64,000 bases of DNA from Flavobacteriaceae bacterium (GCA_028280265.1 JANQMD010000022.1:53134-117133); one strand, 5' to 3'. Shown: positions 44,101 to 51,009, numbered from the stretch's first letter. The notes: a model not told the origin generated them from the letters alone. A program made the numbers and translations.

Positions 44101-46607
44101 TCATTCAAATTGAAAATAGGATTAAAAAAACGAGAGAAAAAATAATCTAATTGATCAGGAAAACTTGTTGCGGGTTTAATGGTAAGCGTAGGAGTTCCTT
44201 TGTTAATGGTAAGTGTCATTGAAACTCTTGCTTCCGAAAAGTTCTCGTTACCCGCTTGATATGCTTCAATGGTAGCTATTCCTGCATAGTTACCAATTTG
44301 TACTGTAGCGGTTCCGTTTCCATTGTCGGTTAAGGTTGTAGAGTCTGTATTATTAGGCTTTGTAATAATTTGGTATTGTATAGGGGTAGCGGTATTCGTA
44401 GAAGTTGCACTGATGTTAAAATCTGCGTCTCCTACTTTTTTTATGATATCATTGAACGTAATAACAGGAGTAGTTTTATTGTTATTAGACTTAGAAAATC
44501 GATAACCAGGTGTCTGGTAGTTGATCCCGCTTCCACAATTGTTATAAGCATTGATACTAAAGTAATAAGATGTATTTGCTGACAGCCCAGTAATATTAAT
44601 ATTAGGGCTGGCGTTATTTCCAACATAAATTACTTGCTGTCCACTACTATATACTGTGTTTGCCGTAGGTACAGAGCTTCCAGCATAGGAAGAAAAGCTA
44701 TCGGCTGTATTCATACTAATGATATAACCGTCTACGGGAGCTCCCCCTGTAGGTGGGGTCGTAAAACTACTCAACTGCATGGACGTGCTTGTAATGTTAT
44801 TAAACACAGGGTTCGATGCAACTGAAGTCGGCAAGGGAGTACAAGTCGTTACTGTGCGTGTGGTTGTAGAGCTCGTATTTACATAATAGTTGCCGTTGCA
44901 CAAGCGTCCTACAGAATACGATTTTATAAAATAGGTGGTGTTAGGTGCTAGATTGGTAATGCTAACTGTATTCGACAACTGACTGGAGGAAATTACCAAC
45001 TGTTGACCACTATTGTTCCAACTAGTATCTGCTGTTGGCAAACTACTCAACGTAGCACCAGGGTCTGTAAAGGTATTTGAAGTGTTAATATAAGTAAGTA
45101 CTCCCGTAGCGTTGAGGGTAGCATTTGAATTGGCTTTAAACTCAAAAGAGTTACTACGGATACTTGAGCCCGTAACTTCAAAGGTTCCTGCATGAGACGG
45201 AGCGCCACAGGTAATGGCACTAACAGTCGAGGAACCTACTTGTTCAAAATAATAGTTACCACCACAGAGATATGCTGCATAAACTTTAAAATAATATGTT
45301 TGACTTGCTATTAGTCCTGTGATATTGACATTGGGTGAAATAGAAGTTCCACTATACACTACTTGTTGACCATTGTTGTTCCAGCTGGTATCTGCGGTGG
45401 GTAAAGACGAGTTTCCAGTAGTGGGAGCCGTAAATTGGTTTGTTGAGTTTGCAAGTACCACATAGGCAAGCGATTGATTTGCTGGAACGGTTCCAGACGG
45501 TGCTGTAAAAGAGCTTACATTGGCAGAGGTTTCCCCTGTAGTGCTAACGCTAAGCCCACTAGGTGCATTTGTTAATGGTGTACATGTGGTAAAAGACCGA
45601 ACAACGCCAGTGCCTGGGAAATATCGCCCATTACAGTTATCTACTGTTGCAGCTTTAATATAATAGGTAGTACCAGGGGATAAGCCCGTAATTGTTAGAT
45701 TCGGGTTCGTATCATTCCCATTTGTTGAATAATAGACAACCTGATCTCCCGAACCATTGTAAGAAGTATCAGGAGTCGTATTCATTCCATCAACATAAAA
45801 CGCACCTGGTGTAAAATGACCGCCATCTGAATTATCAGGCGCTGAAGGTAATGTAGAAAAGTTTTGTGAATCTGAGATACTAATCATTCTAAACTCTCCA
45901 TAATTATTATTCACTTCTCCATAATTTACCGCATTCAACCCATTAATGGTTACCGAGTTAGAAAATTCTGTAAGAGAAACAGAGGTAGTTGGATTATCTA
46001 TTGTTAAATTACAATTGTAAACTGGTAATTCGCCGCTAGTTGCAAACGCAAAATTGACTTGATAAATGTTACTAGTAGGATTTTCACCTGGTTTAGGAGA
46101 AACTTTTAACAAATAATAATAGTTTCCAGTATAATCCAAGTTATGAGAACCATTATCTATTCTTACAGAGGATACGAGAGGTCCTCCATATCCTCCTGAT
46201 CTTTTTTCCAAATCTACCCTACGTATGGGGAGAACACCTGTTTGCACAACAGCAATAGGTATAGTTCCCGAAGCATTGGGTGCTCGCGAAATTTGCCAAT
46301 AATCTACGTCTGATCCTTCTATATAACCTCCAGCTGTTACTCTTTTAAAAATGCGCTGTACTCCAGAGGCCGTTGGTGTATTGTTAGGTTCAAACTCAGA
46401 TTGGTTAAGAGTATTTTGAGCCTCTGTTGTGTTTACAAATGAGATGCTAAAGGCAACAAATAAAAAGAAAACAATGTAGTTAAAAGACAGCTTTCTATCT
46501 CTTAACTTTAGTGAGAAATTTCGAAATTTAAAGCTCCCTTTCTTCCTGTAGGATTTCCTTAAAAAGGTGCTTATGATTTTTTTATAGCAACAAGTAAATA
46601 TTTTCAT
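34509..46607 (-). CDS. Giant secreted multidomain repeat protein with three nested propellers and a dockerin-like C-terminus (4032 aa)
   Basis: A long basic N-terminus (1-43) precedes the signal-peptide core (44-63, ending TTEAQ). Next come a PPC-like segment (about 66-190), four fibronectin type III-like domains with TTYYIKA/QTYYFKVYA motifs (about 200-700), Ig-like domains (about 706-1085) and an MBG-type domain (about 1088-1170, KNYGYADPTLTY, GNYNIAQGTLALSNNYQL). Then there are 14 beta-rich units of about 110 aa (about 1172-3810), three of them (units 4, 12, 13) carrying a seven-blade insertion at about 1603-1913, 2906-3216 and 3331-3631. The final 218 residues match those of the 2384-aa protein and end GRIKQF. 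Unit 6 is aberrant, with an extra acidic insertion. It is first in the locus; a size above 400 kDa fits a filamentous surface adhesin. Confidence 0.88.
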   Translation of the reverse strand: MKIFTCCYKKIISTFLRKSYRKKGSFKFRNFSLKLRDRKLSFNYIVFFLFVAFSISFVNTTEAQNTLNQSEFEPNNTPTASGVQRIFKRVTAGGYIEGSDVDYWQISRAPNASGTIPIAVVQTGVLPIRRVDLEKRSGGYGGPLVSSVRIDNGSHNLDYTGNYYYLLKVSPKPGENPTSNIYQVNFAFATSGELPVYNCNLTIDNPTTSVSLTEFSNSVTINGLNAVNYGEVNNNYGEFRMISISDSQNFSTLPSAPDNSDGGHFTPGAFYVDGMNTTPDTSYNGSGDQVVYYSTNGNDTNPNLTITGLSPGTTYYIKAATVDNCNGRYFPGTGVVRSFTTCTPLTNAPSGLSVSTTGETSANVSSFTAPSGTVPANQSLAYVVLANSTNQFTAPTTGNSSLPTADTSWNNNGQQVVYSGTSISPNVNITGLIASQTYYFKVYAAYLCGGNYYFEQVGSSTVSAITCGAPSHAGTFEVTGSSIRSNSFEFKANSNATLNATGVLTYINTSNTFTDPGATLSSLPTADTSWNNSGQQLVISSSQLSNTVSITNLAPNTTYFIKSYSVGRLCNGNYYVNTSSTTTRTVTTCTPLPTSVASNPVFNNITSTSMQLSSFTTPPTGGAPVDGYIISMNTADSFSSYAGSSVPTANTVYSSGQQVIYVGNNASPNINITGLSANTSYYFSINAYNNCGSGINYQTPGYRFSKSNNNKTTPVITFNDIIKKVGDADFNISATSTNTATPIQYQIITKPNNTDSTTLTDNGNGTATVQIGNYAGIATIEAYQAGNENFSEARVSMTLTINKGTPTLTIKPATSFPDQLDYFFSRFFNPIFNLNDAIAINNSGASPTFEIVGNNHGFATSGTNNATVDATNNTSSAVVNFRISVPETANYIAHSITTHFLFIAASAVNGVYQVDYDFTLPHITQIGVAHTINPTLPHAFKESHKNSIAYSIVAPDPTNSVLSGNQLTPNAEGTVTVQLVIPEVIAPLGSTTLAYSAKTVQKTIGVGRQSQIVNFPSIAQKTYGDANFALTATSNRGLPITYSSSNTSVATVSGSTVTIVGAGTTKITASHPGDVNYFPSSSEHDLVVQKRTIQVTPNSGQSKNYGYADPTLTYQITQGSLVGSDSFTGSLSRAAGESLGNYNIAQGTLALSNNYQLSIVENIPFQIVQGAGQGSIAYSGGFTEESANTGAVTGSIIATLSGNEVFASSGGSLAIGTDVTLTGIPTGLTPSVVISGDGTTATLTLSGNATNHQAVNNVADITFNFANNVFSGGNAARVLNATGPASSGKGITFTENASIAYSGAGFSESSGNTGAVEGSIVATITGNKTFANADGNLTVGTDVTLGNIPAGLVASIAISGNGKIATLSLSGNATNHQGDNNVTDITFDFKNTAFVGGDAASVLNATGPASSNKGINFAFNPKITYSGIGFYEASTNTGFVLGSIVATITGNKTFTNADGNLTVGTDVTLGNIPAGLVASIAISADGKVATLSLSGSATNHQAANNVANITFDFKDSAFTGGNRASVLNATGPASSGKHVVFTNNPSIAYTGGISETSANLGAVENTINIKLTEDTFAQTDLSSHVTLQNIPAGLSAQLSVTDANLSWTAKTNSINSWYDIVYGNGTYILIAKNAVAPSMATSTDLNAWNNVSSLAKNNFSSITYGKGLFVAAYNAGGSQSDAGFATSSNGVDWSFKTLPLVNFNGSFVVPNLAKVFHINNTFFAVGTTGMFSSDDTTNWSFSRPVSLGSTQAISSMAYGNGRYVVLTSTGNGTSEPTLTSSTNILSTSAASWSSTTNIPQNGWSSITYGNGLFVAVAPSGTNRVVTSPDGINWTLRNAAGAHSWKNVTYGAGTFVAVADTGQMMVSSDGINWTMDATVPGSSWSSIKYLNNNFIAVASTGTQNLLHTTSYKTTATLTLSGNATNHQVANNVSNITFDFANTAFTGGNASLVSNATGPASSNVGVTFTNNSSIAYSGTGFSETSANLGAVSGSIVATLTGSETFTKTGSTLIVGTDVILGNIPAGLTPSVAISGSGKIATLTLTGSATNHQTTNNVADITFDFKNTAFAGGNAAIVLSATGPASSGKSIAFTDNLSIGYYGLFGSEGSLGALPIESNSNIGSIEEGGIQIRLLPEAEIRTNPSLGFSNPGGALVVGTDVILGNVPEGLTPLINVSPNSSSAVLTFTGTATNHQSANNVSNITFDFKNSAFQTGNAAVILNATGPVNSNLGITFTDNPSIAYSGTGFSETSANLGSVQGSIVATLTGSETFTKTGGTLIVGTDVVLGNIPAGLTPSVAISANGKIATLTLTGSATNHQNNVVDITFDFKNTAFAGGNAAIVLSATGPASSNKGITFTANSSIAYSGTGFSETSANLGAVSGSIVATLTGSETFTKTGGTLIVGTDVTLGNIPDGLTPSVAISANGKEATLTLTGSAINHQNNVADITFDFKNSAFAGGNAAPVLNATGPASSNKGISFTNNSSISYSGGLNETLTNTGSLSDGIIATLTGGETFVTSGLLSHVTLGNVPAGLTPTVIVSNNGTTATFGLTGSVSNHQESDNVTDITFDFANGAFVGGNAASVFNATGPASSRRGISFIDNPSISYSGGFNETSANLGSVSGSIVATLTGDETFTNTNSSLTVGTDVILGNIPAGFTSSVDISGNRKVATLTLSGNATNHQAINNITNITFAFANSAFTGGNAASVLNATGGANSNRGITYTNNASIVYSGAGFNETSANMGSVSGSIVATLTGGGETFRNADGTLTVGTDVTLGNIPAGLTPSVAISGNGKIATLTLTGTATNHQQSHGTGDITFTFANSAFTGNIAAAVFNATGPVISKRGVYFTNNGSIAYTGGFSETSTNEGTVENSINIKLTGETFAQTNLTSHVTLGNIPTGLSAQLSVTDNNLSWSAQALNDEERFDVAYGNGVYVIVNNNTKVSTSSDGVTWENRTVSHSLLQSVAYGSGLFVIPIRKYNSEGINQNNGFLTSSDGITWTYKSLGNIEGIDSNNLNLMSASKIKYINNRFFVTTSGPQGILSSSDGMNWSFSRPVSLGSTQIISSMAYGNGRYVVLTSTGNGTTEPSLTSSTDVFSSSAASWSSTTSIPQNGWSSITYGNGLFVAVAPSGTNRVVTSPDGINWTLRNAAGAHAWKSVTYGAGTFVAVATDEKMMTSSDGINWTMDTTVPNSRWKSVKYLNDNFIAVADNGAQRLIKTTSYKTTATLTLSGSAINHDANNNVPDITFNFANSAFTSNNAASVSNATGPASSNKGITFTANSSIAYSGAGFSETAANTGAVSGSIIASLSGSESFASNNITSHLSLGNVPSGLSAQLTVAPPTWTTQTALTGNWKDIAYGNNTYVAVGNSGSGTNKIMRSTDGGLTWTATTIPQSFELVSVTYGDGLFFALTDNATATHKVFSSPDGVTWTQTGYDGSMPMNEVRYLNGVLFTIGYNQVPFFQNIYVSTNKGAKWTRSLVSGSLASITYGNGKYVVVNGSNTSVTSAYSSNGTSWTTTEDSNTSGISWVSVTYGKGTFVAVSSDGRVMTSSNGISWTLGASSIASNLRSVTFGGGIFMAVGSNASEIVTSTDGVNWTSTAIAEVTGSGWNNIVHANGTVIAVAEGDTQKILKTTKLFQTATLTLSGSATNHQEANNVTDITFNFANGALTGDNAASVLNATGPASSNIGVTFTSNSSIAYSGTGFSETSANTGAVSGSIVATLTGGGETFRNADGTLTVGTDVTLGNIPAGLTPSVAISSNGKVATLTLSGSATNHQAANNVAGITFNFANSAFAGNNAAAILNATGPVNSNKSVIFTNNPIVKLSLKVFLHGPYNTTNNLMNDDLRSLGVIPTTSPYTSAPATANASVFNVTGSNAIVDWVLVEIRDKSNIAGGVLARISAFVQRDGDVVAVDGTSEISTFLPADTYYVSIAHRNHLPIVTGQAHSLSSTATSIDFTNNINMVFGKNNAMHPVAEGVYGMFAGDANQNKSVQTTDVVSLAPKIGLINVYNNSDCNMNGHVQTTDFVISARTIGRIKQF
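35185..43092 (-). repeat. Array of about 14 units coding the ~110-aa repeat, three with propeller insertions
   Basis: Start codons of units read S-I-x-Y-(S/T)-G. Nine to ten units are close to consensus; units 4, 12 and 13 are enlarged to about 1.2-1.3 kb by propeller insertions, and unit 6 is irregular. Propellers of units 4 and 12 share long near-identical blocks (PVSLGSTQ, SMAYGNGRYVVLTSTGNGT, GWSSITYGNGLFVAVAPSGT), indicating duplication of a whole propeller-bearing unit. Confidence 0.85.
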
Positions 46608-47534
46608 GGTGGAGAGAGTTTATGATATCTATTTCTTGTAATATTCCTAAAATTATGTCGTTAAATTAATGTCATATTAACAGCTCAGCTCTTAAATTAA
46701 TTTGTAATAGCTTCGTGTTAAATACTTTTCGGATTAATTTGCACCATTAATATGGTTTGTCGTAGCAAATAAAATCCCTTACTTCTCTTTTTAAGTAAGG
46801 TTATACTTTACAGTAACTACTTGTAATAAAAATTGCTTGAAAAAATCAATCGAATTCTGGTTGACTTTTTTACATGATCTGTAGAAACCAGCCATGTCTG
46901 TAACTTTAACTTTATGTAAAGCTCTGGATGAGGTGTTTTTGGAGAGACTCATTTTTTGTTTGTGTTATTGTTCTTAAAACTATGCTCTTTAAAGTTTTCA
47001 CTTCTAAGACATAGACAGCCAAAAATAAAATTTCCCCCTAAAAAAAAGTGCATCTATGTAAAATTGCATATATACAAAATATATACATAGGTATATCAAT
47101 ACCTTGATTATAAGTAAATTAAATTATATCTATTCAATGTGATTTTTTTTGATTTTTTAACACACTGTCGCTTCTTTGTATAGCAAAATGGTGTAATTTT
47201 TTAAAAAAATCGTACCTAAATACTTTCTGAATTTTAATTTTACAGCAATTATTATTAAAAAAACGTGGGTTCATTAAGAAAACCGATGTTAATTCATCAT
47301 ACCTAAACACAGAAAGTGTAGTATAAATCTTATCTGACCCTGTAATAATACTAAGCCTTGAATCTGAAGTTGCCCATACTAAACATATCATTTGCCCTTC
47401 CATTCCGTACAAGCGGGCGAGGCTAGACAAGAGGCTTTCGAACTGGTATTTTGGTTTTGTTTTGAACTAATTCAAAATGCACGAAACGAAAGTTCCTGTT
47501 TTTAAATCGTAAAGAATTTAAAAAAGGAGCGTTT
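46608..47534. other. 927-bp intergenic region upstream of the giant-protein locus
   Basis: This stretch contains the upstream control region of the 4032-aa gene (no clear -33/-7 pair found), a hairpin at 46777-46800 with a possible 53-codon frame ahead of it (minus strand), and a GC-richer patch around 47395-47440 in AT-rich surroundings. A 98-codon frame at 47134-47430 (minus) ends in a low-complexity basic tail and is not convincing. No RNA gene recognised. Confidence 0.55.
46791..46952 (-). CDS. Doubtful small open frame (53 aa) ending in a hairpin
   Basis: From the ATG at 46952 it reads MSLSKNTSSRALHKVKVTDM, AGFYRSCKKVNQNSIDFFKQ, FLLQVVTVKYNLT. The stop codon lies in the hairpin CCTTACTT / AAGTAAGG (46777-46800), which is followed on this strand by a weak T-rich stretch. 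Coding sense is plausible but unproven; the hairpin makes a short transcript of some kind likely. No family recognised. Confidence 0.25.
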   Translation of the reverse strand: MSLSKNTSSRALHKVKVTDMAGFYRSCKKVNQNSIDFFKQFLLQVVTVKYNLT

Positions 47535-48821
47535 TTATGATGCCGTTTGAGGTTTGTTCTTATTCCATAAGAATATATTTGCTCCCAAAAAAGTAAGCAT
47601 TGCTGGAAGTACCCAACCTAATTTTTGATGGCTCAAAGGTATCATTGATTTAATTCCGTCTATACTTTCGGGAATAAACAAACTTAAAAAGTCAGGAATA
47701 CTAAATAACAGTGTTACGATGGTAACACTTCTAAAGACAACTTTACTTGACCACTTCTCTGGCACAATGTTTAACAAAATTAAAACGATTGTAATAGGGT
47801 AGATAAACATTAATGCTGGAATGGCTAAATCGATGATTTGGTTTACTCCGTAATGTCCTAATATAATTCCCAAAGCACAGCTTATTAATGTTGTTAAAAC
47901 AAATGCCACTCTTGAGTCTTTAAAAACTCCTTTGGCATAATCTGCAGCACCAGTTACAACACCTACTGCCGTCGTAAAACAAGCTAAAACTACTAGTATA
48001 TTGAAGAAAACAGATTCTTCACCACCAAGCGTTAAATGACTTAAATTAATCAGAACCTGTGTTCTAGAAACATCTCCTAACGATGTACTCATTAAAGCTC
48101 CACTTGCAATTAAACCCGTGTAAATGATTAATAGCCCTCCTCCTGCAATTAAACCAGATTTGGTCAATAACTCTTTTTTATCTTCGTAAGAAAGTTTTTG
48201 TTTTCTCAGATTGATAGAAACAATCAAAACAGCACCTAAAATAACGCCTCCTATAGCATCGAATGTTTGGTATCCTTCTAACATTCCATCGGTAAAAGGA
48301 GACTCAAATGTATTGCTAAGCATTTTACCTGGGTAAGAAAATAATGCTTCAATAATCACTACAAAAAGAAGTAAAACAATGATAGGTGTTAAAAACTCCC
48401 CTATTGCTTTAATTATTTTCGCTCTATTCACTACAAAAGCAAAGGTCAAAGCAAAAAACAGACTACTTGTTACCCAAGGATCAATATCTACGTAGGGTTG
48501 TATCACAACTTCATGAACCACAGAAGCAGTTCTTGGAACTGGTAATAAAATGGCTATTAAGTAAATTAAGATACAGAATATGACACTAAACCAAGGAGTA
48601 ACTTTTTTTCCTAAATCAAATAAAGTACCTTGTATGCGAGCGTGAGCAAAAATTGCTAGGATAGGAATGATCACTCCTGTGATCATAAAACCGAGTGCTA
48701 CCCAATACCATTGGTCTCCAGATTTCACTCCTAAAAAAGTAGGAAGAATTAAATTACCTGCACCAAATATAAATGCAAAGAGAGCGAAACCGCTCATCCA
48801 TATTTCTTTTGTTTTGTTCAT
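47535..48821 (-). CDS. brnQ: Branched-chain amino acid transport system II carrier protein
   Basis: The 428-aa inner-membrane carrier has about twelve hydrophobic helices. It takes up leucine, isoleucine and valine with sodium or protons. Family features include the opening FALFAFIFGAGNLILPTFLG, the loop after helix one and FDAIGGVILGAVLIVSINLR around residue 190. The start MNKTKEIWMSGF is typical of LIVCS carriers. The gene is monocistronic. The leucine dehydrogenase gene lies three genes away in the same direction, which fits branched-chain amino acid use. Confidence 0.95.
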   Translation of the reverse strand: MNKTKEIWMSGFALFAFIFGAGNLILPTFLGVKSGDQWYWVALGFMITGVIIPILAIFAHARIQGTLFDLGKKVTPWFSVIFCILIYLIAILLPVPRTASVVHEVVIQPYVDIDPWVTSSLFFALTFAFVVNRAKIIKAIGEFLTPIIVLLLFVVIIEALFSYPGKMLSNTFESPFTDGMLEGYQTFDAIGGVILGAVLIVSINLRKQKLSYEDKKELLTKSGLIAGGGLLIIYTGLIASGALMSTSLGDVSRTQVLINLSHLTLGGEESVFFNILVVLACFTTAVGVVTGAADYAKGVFKDSRVAFVLTTLISCALGIILGHYGVNQIIDLAIPALMFIYPITIVLILLNIVPEKWSSKVVFRSVTIVTLLFSIPDFLSLFIPESIDGIKSMIPLSHQKLGWVLPAMLTFLGANIFLWNKNKPQTAS

Positions 48822-49173
48822 GATTGATTGTTTTTGTAATGAACTTTATAATTTGGAATTTCTAAGCAATAGCTAAGGTATAAAAAATACTTTTTTAATT
48901 TATTTTAAAATAAATCTAATTTTCAATTTCATTTTTATCATAAAATTAGACAAATAATAAAAGTGCAGCTGTCATTTTTTCTTTAATTGCAGAGAGTTAA
49001 ACACAATTCAACCATATCATTATAAGGTACTTATCTCTTAAGTTGATGTAAAAAAAAGAATTGTTTTTGTTTGAAAAGATTAACAAGTCAATAGCTAGTA
49101 GTAGTACGAATTTTTTAAAAGGGTATAAAAAAAGTGAGCTTGAAGCTCACTTTTTTATGTTATGCAGAAACTA
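48822..49173. other. 352-bp intergenic region between yajC and brnQ
   Basis: AT-rich and without a gene. It contains the brnQ upstream region on the left and the yajC terminator at 49127-49156 on the right. Nothing else is recognised. Confidence 0.6.
49127..49156 (-). terminator. Perfect rho-independent terminator after yajC
   Basis: A seven-base GTGAGCT/AGCTCAC stem with a TGA loop is flanked by an A-run and a T-run, so it is functional in both directions. It ends the nusB-DUF1573-yajC transcript. Confidence 0.88.
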
Positions 49174-49497
49174 TTAGCTTTCTGAGGTCAAGTATTTTTT
49201 ACTCAATTCCATAGAAATAGCAGCTCTTTCGAATTTAATCTTTCCTGCCCCAGTTTCTATAGTCACAGTTGCGTCTTTTTCATTTAAATCGACGATTTTA
49301 CCATGAATTCCACTTGATGTAATTACTCGGGAACCTCTTTTAATTTCTGCTTGAAATTGTTTCTCTTTTTTTTGTTTTCTGACCTGAGGTCTAATCATAA
49401 AAAAGTACAATACAACAATCATTGCCAAAAAAGGCAACATGCTCATCAATCCTCCTGATCCAGAGCTTTGTTGTAAAAAAATAGTTTCAAATATCAT
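49174..49497 (-). CDS. yajC: Preprotein translocase accessory subunit YajC
   Basis: The 107-aa protein has one membrane helix (about 18-36, LMSMLPFLAMIVVLYFFMIR) followed by the family motif RPQVRKQKKEKQFQAEIKRG and the soluble part GSRVITSSGIHGKIVDLNEK and so on. YajC associates with SecDF in the inner membrane. The start overlaps the stop of the DUF1573 gene, and the order nusB-DUF1573-yajC is the common Bacteroidota arrangement. The terminator lies just downstream. Confidence 0.95.
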   Translation of the reverse strand: MIFETIFLQQSSGSGGLMSMLPFLAMIVVLYFFMIRPQVRKQKKEKQFQAEIKRGSRVITSSGIHGKIVDLNEKDATVTIETGAGKIKFERAAISMELSKKYLTSES

Positions 49498-49961
49498 TAC
49501 GATTTTGATTTTGGTGTTACATTTCCTTTGATAGTCAACACTTCTGTTCCTTTAACTGTATTGGTAAGAAGTGTAATCGTTTTCGTTTGTCTGTTAGGTT
49601 TTCCAGATGTATTAAACTCAGCAACCACCTTAGAGGTTCCTCCTGGTTTGATGGGGTCTTTAGACCATACAGGAACAGTACATCCGCATGATGGCTGTAC
49701 ATTGGTAATTACCAAATCGGTTTTTCCTGTGTTTTTTACAACAAATTCAGCTTTCACAATTTCTCCTTCTTTTACAGTTCCAAAATCGTGTTCTGTTTTG
49801 TCAAATTCAATAAGAGCAGCTCCTTTACTGATTTCAGTATCTCTCTTTTTTGCTGATTCTATGTTTTCCTTTTTTACTTTTGATGATGCATTTCCTTTGT
49901 TACATGCTACAAAAGTGAATGTGAATGCGCCTACTAAAAAGGCTGTAAATATTTTTCTCAT
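49497..49961 (-). CDS. DUF1573 lipoprotein
   Basis: This 154-aa protein has a lipoprotein-like signal with Cys20 (MRKIFTAFLVGAFTFTFVAC) and a single Ig-like DUF1573 domain: FDFGTVKEGEIVKAEF-like FGTVKEGEIVKAEFVVKNTG, VQPSCGCTVPVW (the conserved CGC), PGGTSKVVAEFNTSGKPNRQ. It is presumably in the periplasm or outer membrane; its biochemical function is unknown. It lies between nusB and yajC, with a 1-bp overlap with yajC. Confidence 0.92.
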   Translation of the reverse strand: MRKIFTAFLVGAFTFTFVACNKGNASSKVKKENIESAKKRDTEISKGAALIEFDKTEHDFGTVKEGEIVKAEFVVKNTGKTDLVITNVQPSCGCTVPVWSKDPIKPGGTSKVVAEFNTSGKPNRQTKTITLLTNTVKGTEVLTIKGNVTPKSKS

Positions 49962-49989
49962 GACTCTAAATTTCTGTAAAAATACTAAT

Positions 49990-50928
49990 TTATAGCAATC
50001 CTCTACCTACTTTAACTAATCTTTTACTTTCTGTATATTGCTTCGATAATTTATCTAGAACTCCATTGACGAAATAACTACTTTTCTTGGATGAATAGTC
50101 TTTTGCTACCTCAATATATTCGTTGATGGTTACTCTGGTAGGGATTGATGGGAAGTTTAAAAACTCACAGATACCCATTTTAATAAGAATTAAATCCATT
50201 TCTGCAATTCGATCTGTTTCCCAGTTTGGTGTGTGTGTTTTAATATCACCCTCAAACTTGTGATGGTGCAACATTACTTTTTTAAATAATTCTGATACAA
50301 AATCTTCATCATCTTTATTTTTATAAAGCGACCCTAACATAAAGTTTCCATTAGTACTTTGCTTATTCAAAGCTCTTATGGTCCATGTGTTGACAAAAGG
50401 GATATCATCTGCCCAAGTAATATTAAAATCCTCGTAATACTCGGCTAACTTCTCATTTGGCGCAATAATTTCTCTAAAGAAATCGATGACAAAACTTCTA
50501 TCTACCTTGTAAGAATCTTCAATTGTATTCAAGTACTTCTTGTAAAGATTGCTTTTTTGAAGCTGATCCCAGATAATCTTTACATATTCATCATCCTCTT
50601 TCCAGTTATTGAGTTTTTGAGCCTCAAGATGAAGTGCTAAAGAAGTACTATTGGCCAACTTTTGAATTAACTTGTTCTGTACAAACTTCAAATTAGGAGA
50701 TAAATCCTCCTTTGTTGCCAAGTATTTATTCTTTGAAATTTCAATTTTTTGTTGTGCTAATTTTTGTACTTCAACCAATAACTGAAGCTGTAAAACATAG
50801 AGGTCGAACATTCTTTGAATACTGTACTTAAGAAATTTTTCTTCTTTTACCATGTCATCACTGTTAGATTGTATCATGGCGTAAACAGATTGCATTACCT
50901 TAACTCGAATATGTCTTCTATTGATCAT
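49990..50928 (-). CDS. nusB: Transcription antitermination factor NusB, long Bacteroidota form
   Basis: At 312 aa it is about twice as long as E. coli NusB (139 aa). It begins MINRRHIRVKVMQSVYAM, and the canonical NusB fold is seen in the C-terminal part: DRIAEMDLILIKMGICEFLN, FPSIPTRVTINEYIEVAKDY, SSKKSSYFVNGVLDKLSKQ. Residues about 30-170 are a helical insert or extension found in Bacteroidota NusB. NusB with S10 (NusE) acts on rRNA transcription antitermination. First gene of the DUF1573-yajC operon. Confidence 0.93.
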   Translation of the reverse strand: MINRRHIRVKVMQSVYAMIQSNSDDMVKEEKFLKYSIQRMFDLYVLQLQLLVEVQKLAQQKIEISKNKYLATKEDLSPNLKFVQNKLIQKLANSTSLALHLEAQKLNNWKEDDEYVKIIWDQLQKSNLYKKYLNTIEDSYKVDRSFVIDFFREIIAPNEKLAEYYEDFNITWADDIPFVNTWTIRALNKQSTNGNFMLGSLYKNKDDEDFVSELFKKVMLHHHKFEGDIKTHTPNWETDRIAEMDLILIKMGICEFLNFPSIPTRVTINEYIEVAKDYSSKKSSYFVNGVLDKLSKQYTESKRLVKVGRGLL

Positions 50929-50948
50929 TTAAAAAGAACTTATTTCAT

Positions 50949-50980
50949 AAAAAAGAGCGAATGAAAAATTCAAACGCTCT
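50949..50980 (-). terminator. Rho-independent terminator after the leucine dehydrogenase gene
   Basis: On the minus strand AGAGCG pairs with CGCTCT across a loop extended by a TTTGAA/CATT region, followed by TTTTTT. It lies between the dehydrogenase end and the nusB start, separating the two units. Confidence 0.75.
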
Positions 50981-51009
50981 GCAAAAATAGTATTATTTAT
51001 GATCTACTA

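Noticed and set aside
24114..46607. CRISPR or phage-tail origin for the regularly repeated DNA
   Set aside because: Repeats are long, coding and in frame, with no short spacers. The proteins have signal peptides and no phage genes are near.
47134..47430. Minus-strand 98-codon open frame
   Set aside because: Ends in a low-complexity basic and Asn/Lys-rich tail, no recognisable domain, AT-rich surroundings, no promoter or hairpin support. Possibly a decayed remnant; mentioned in the intergenic entry.
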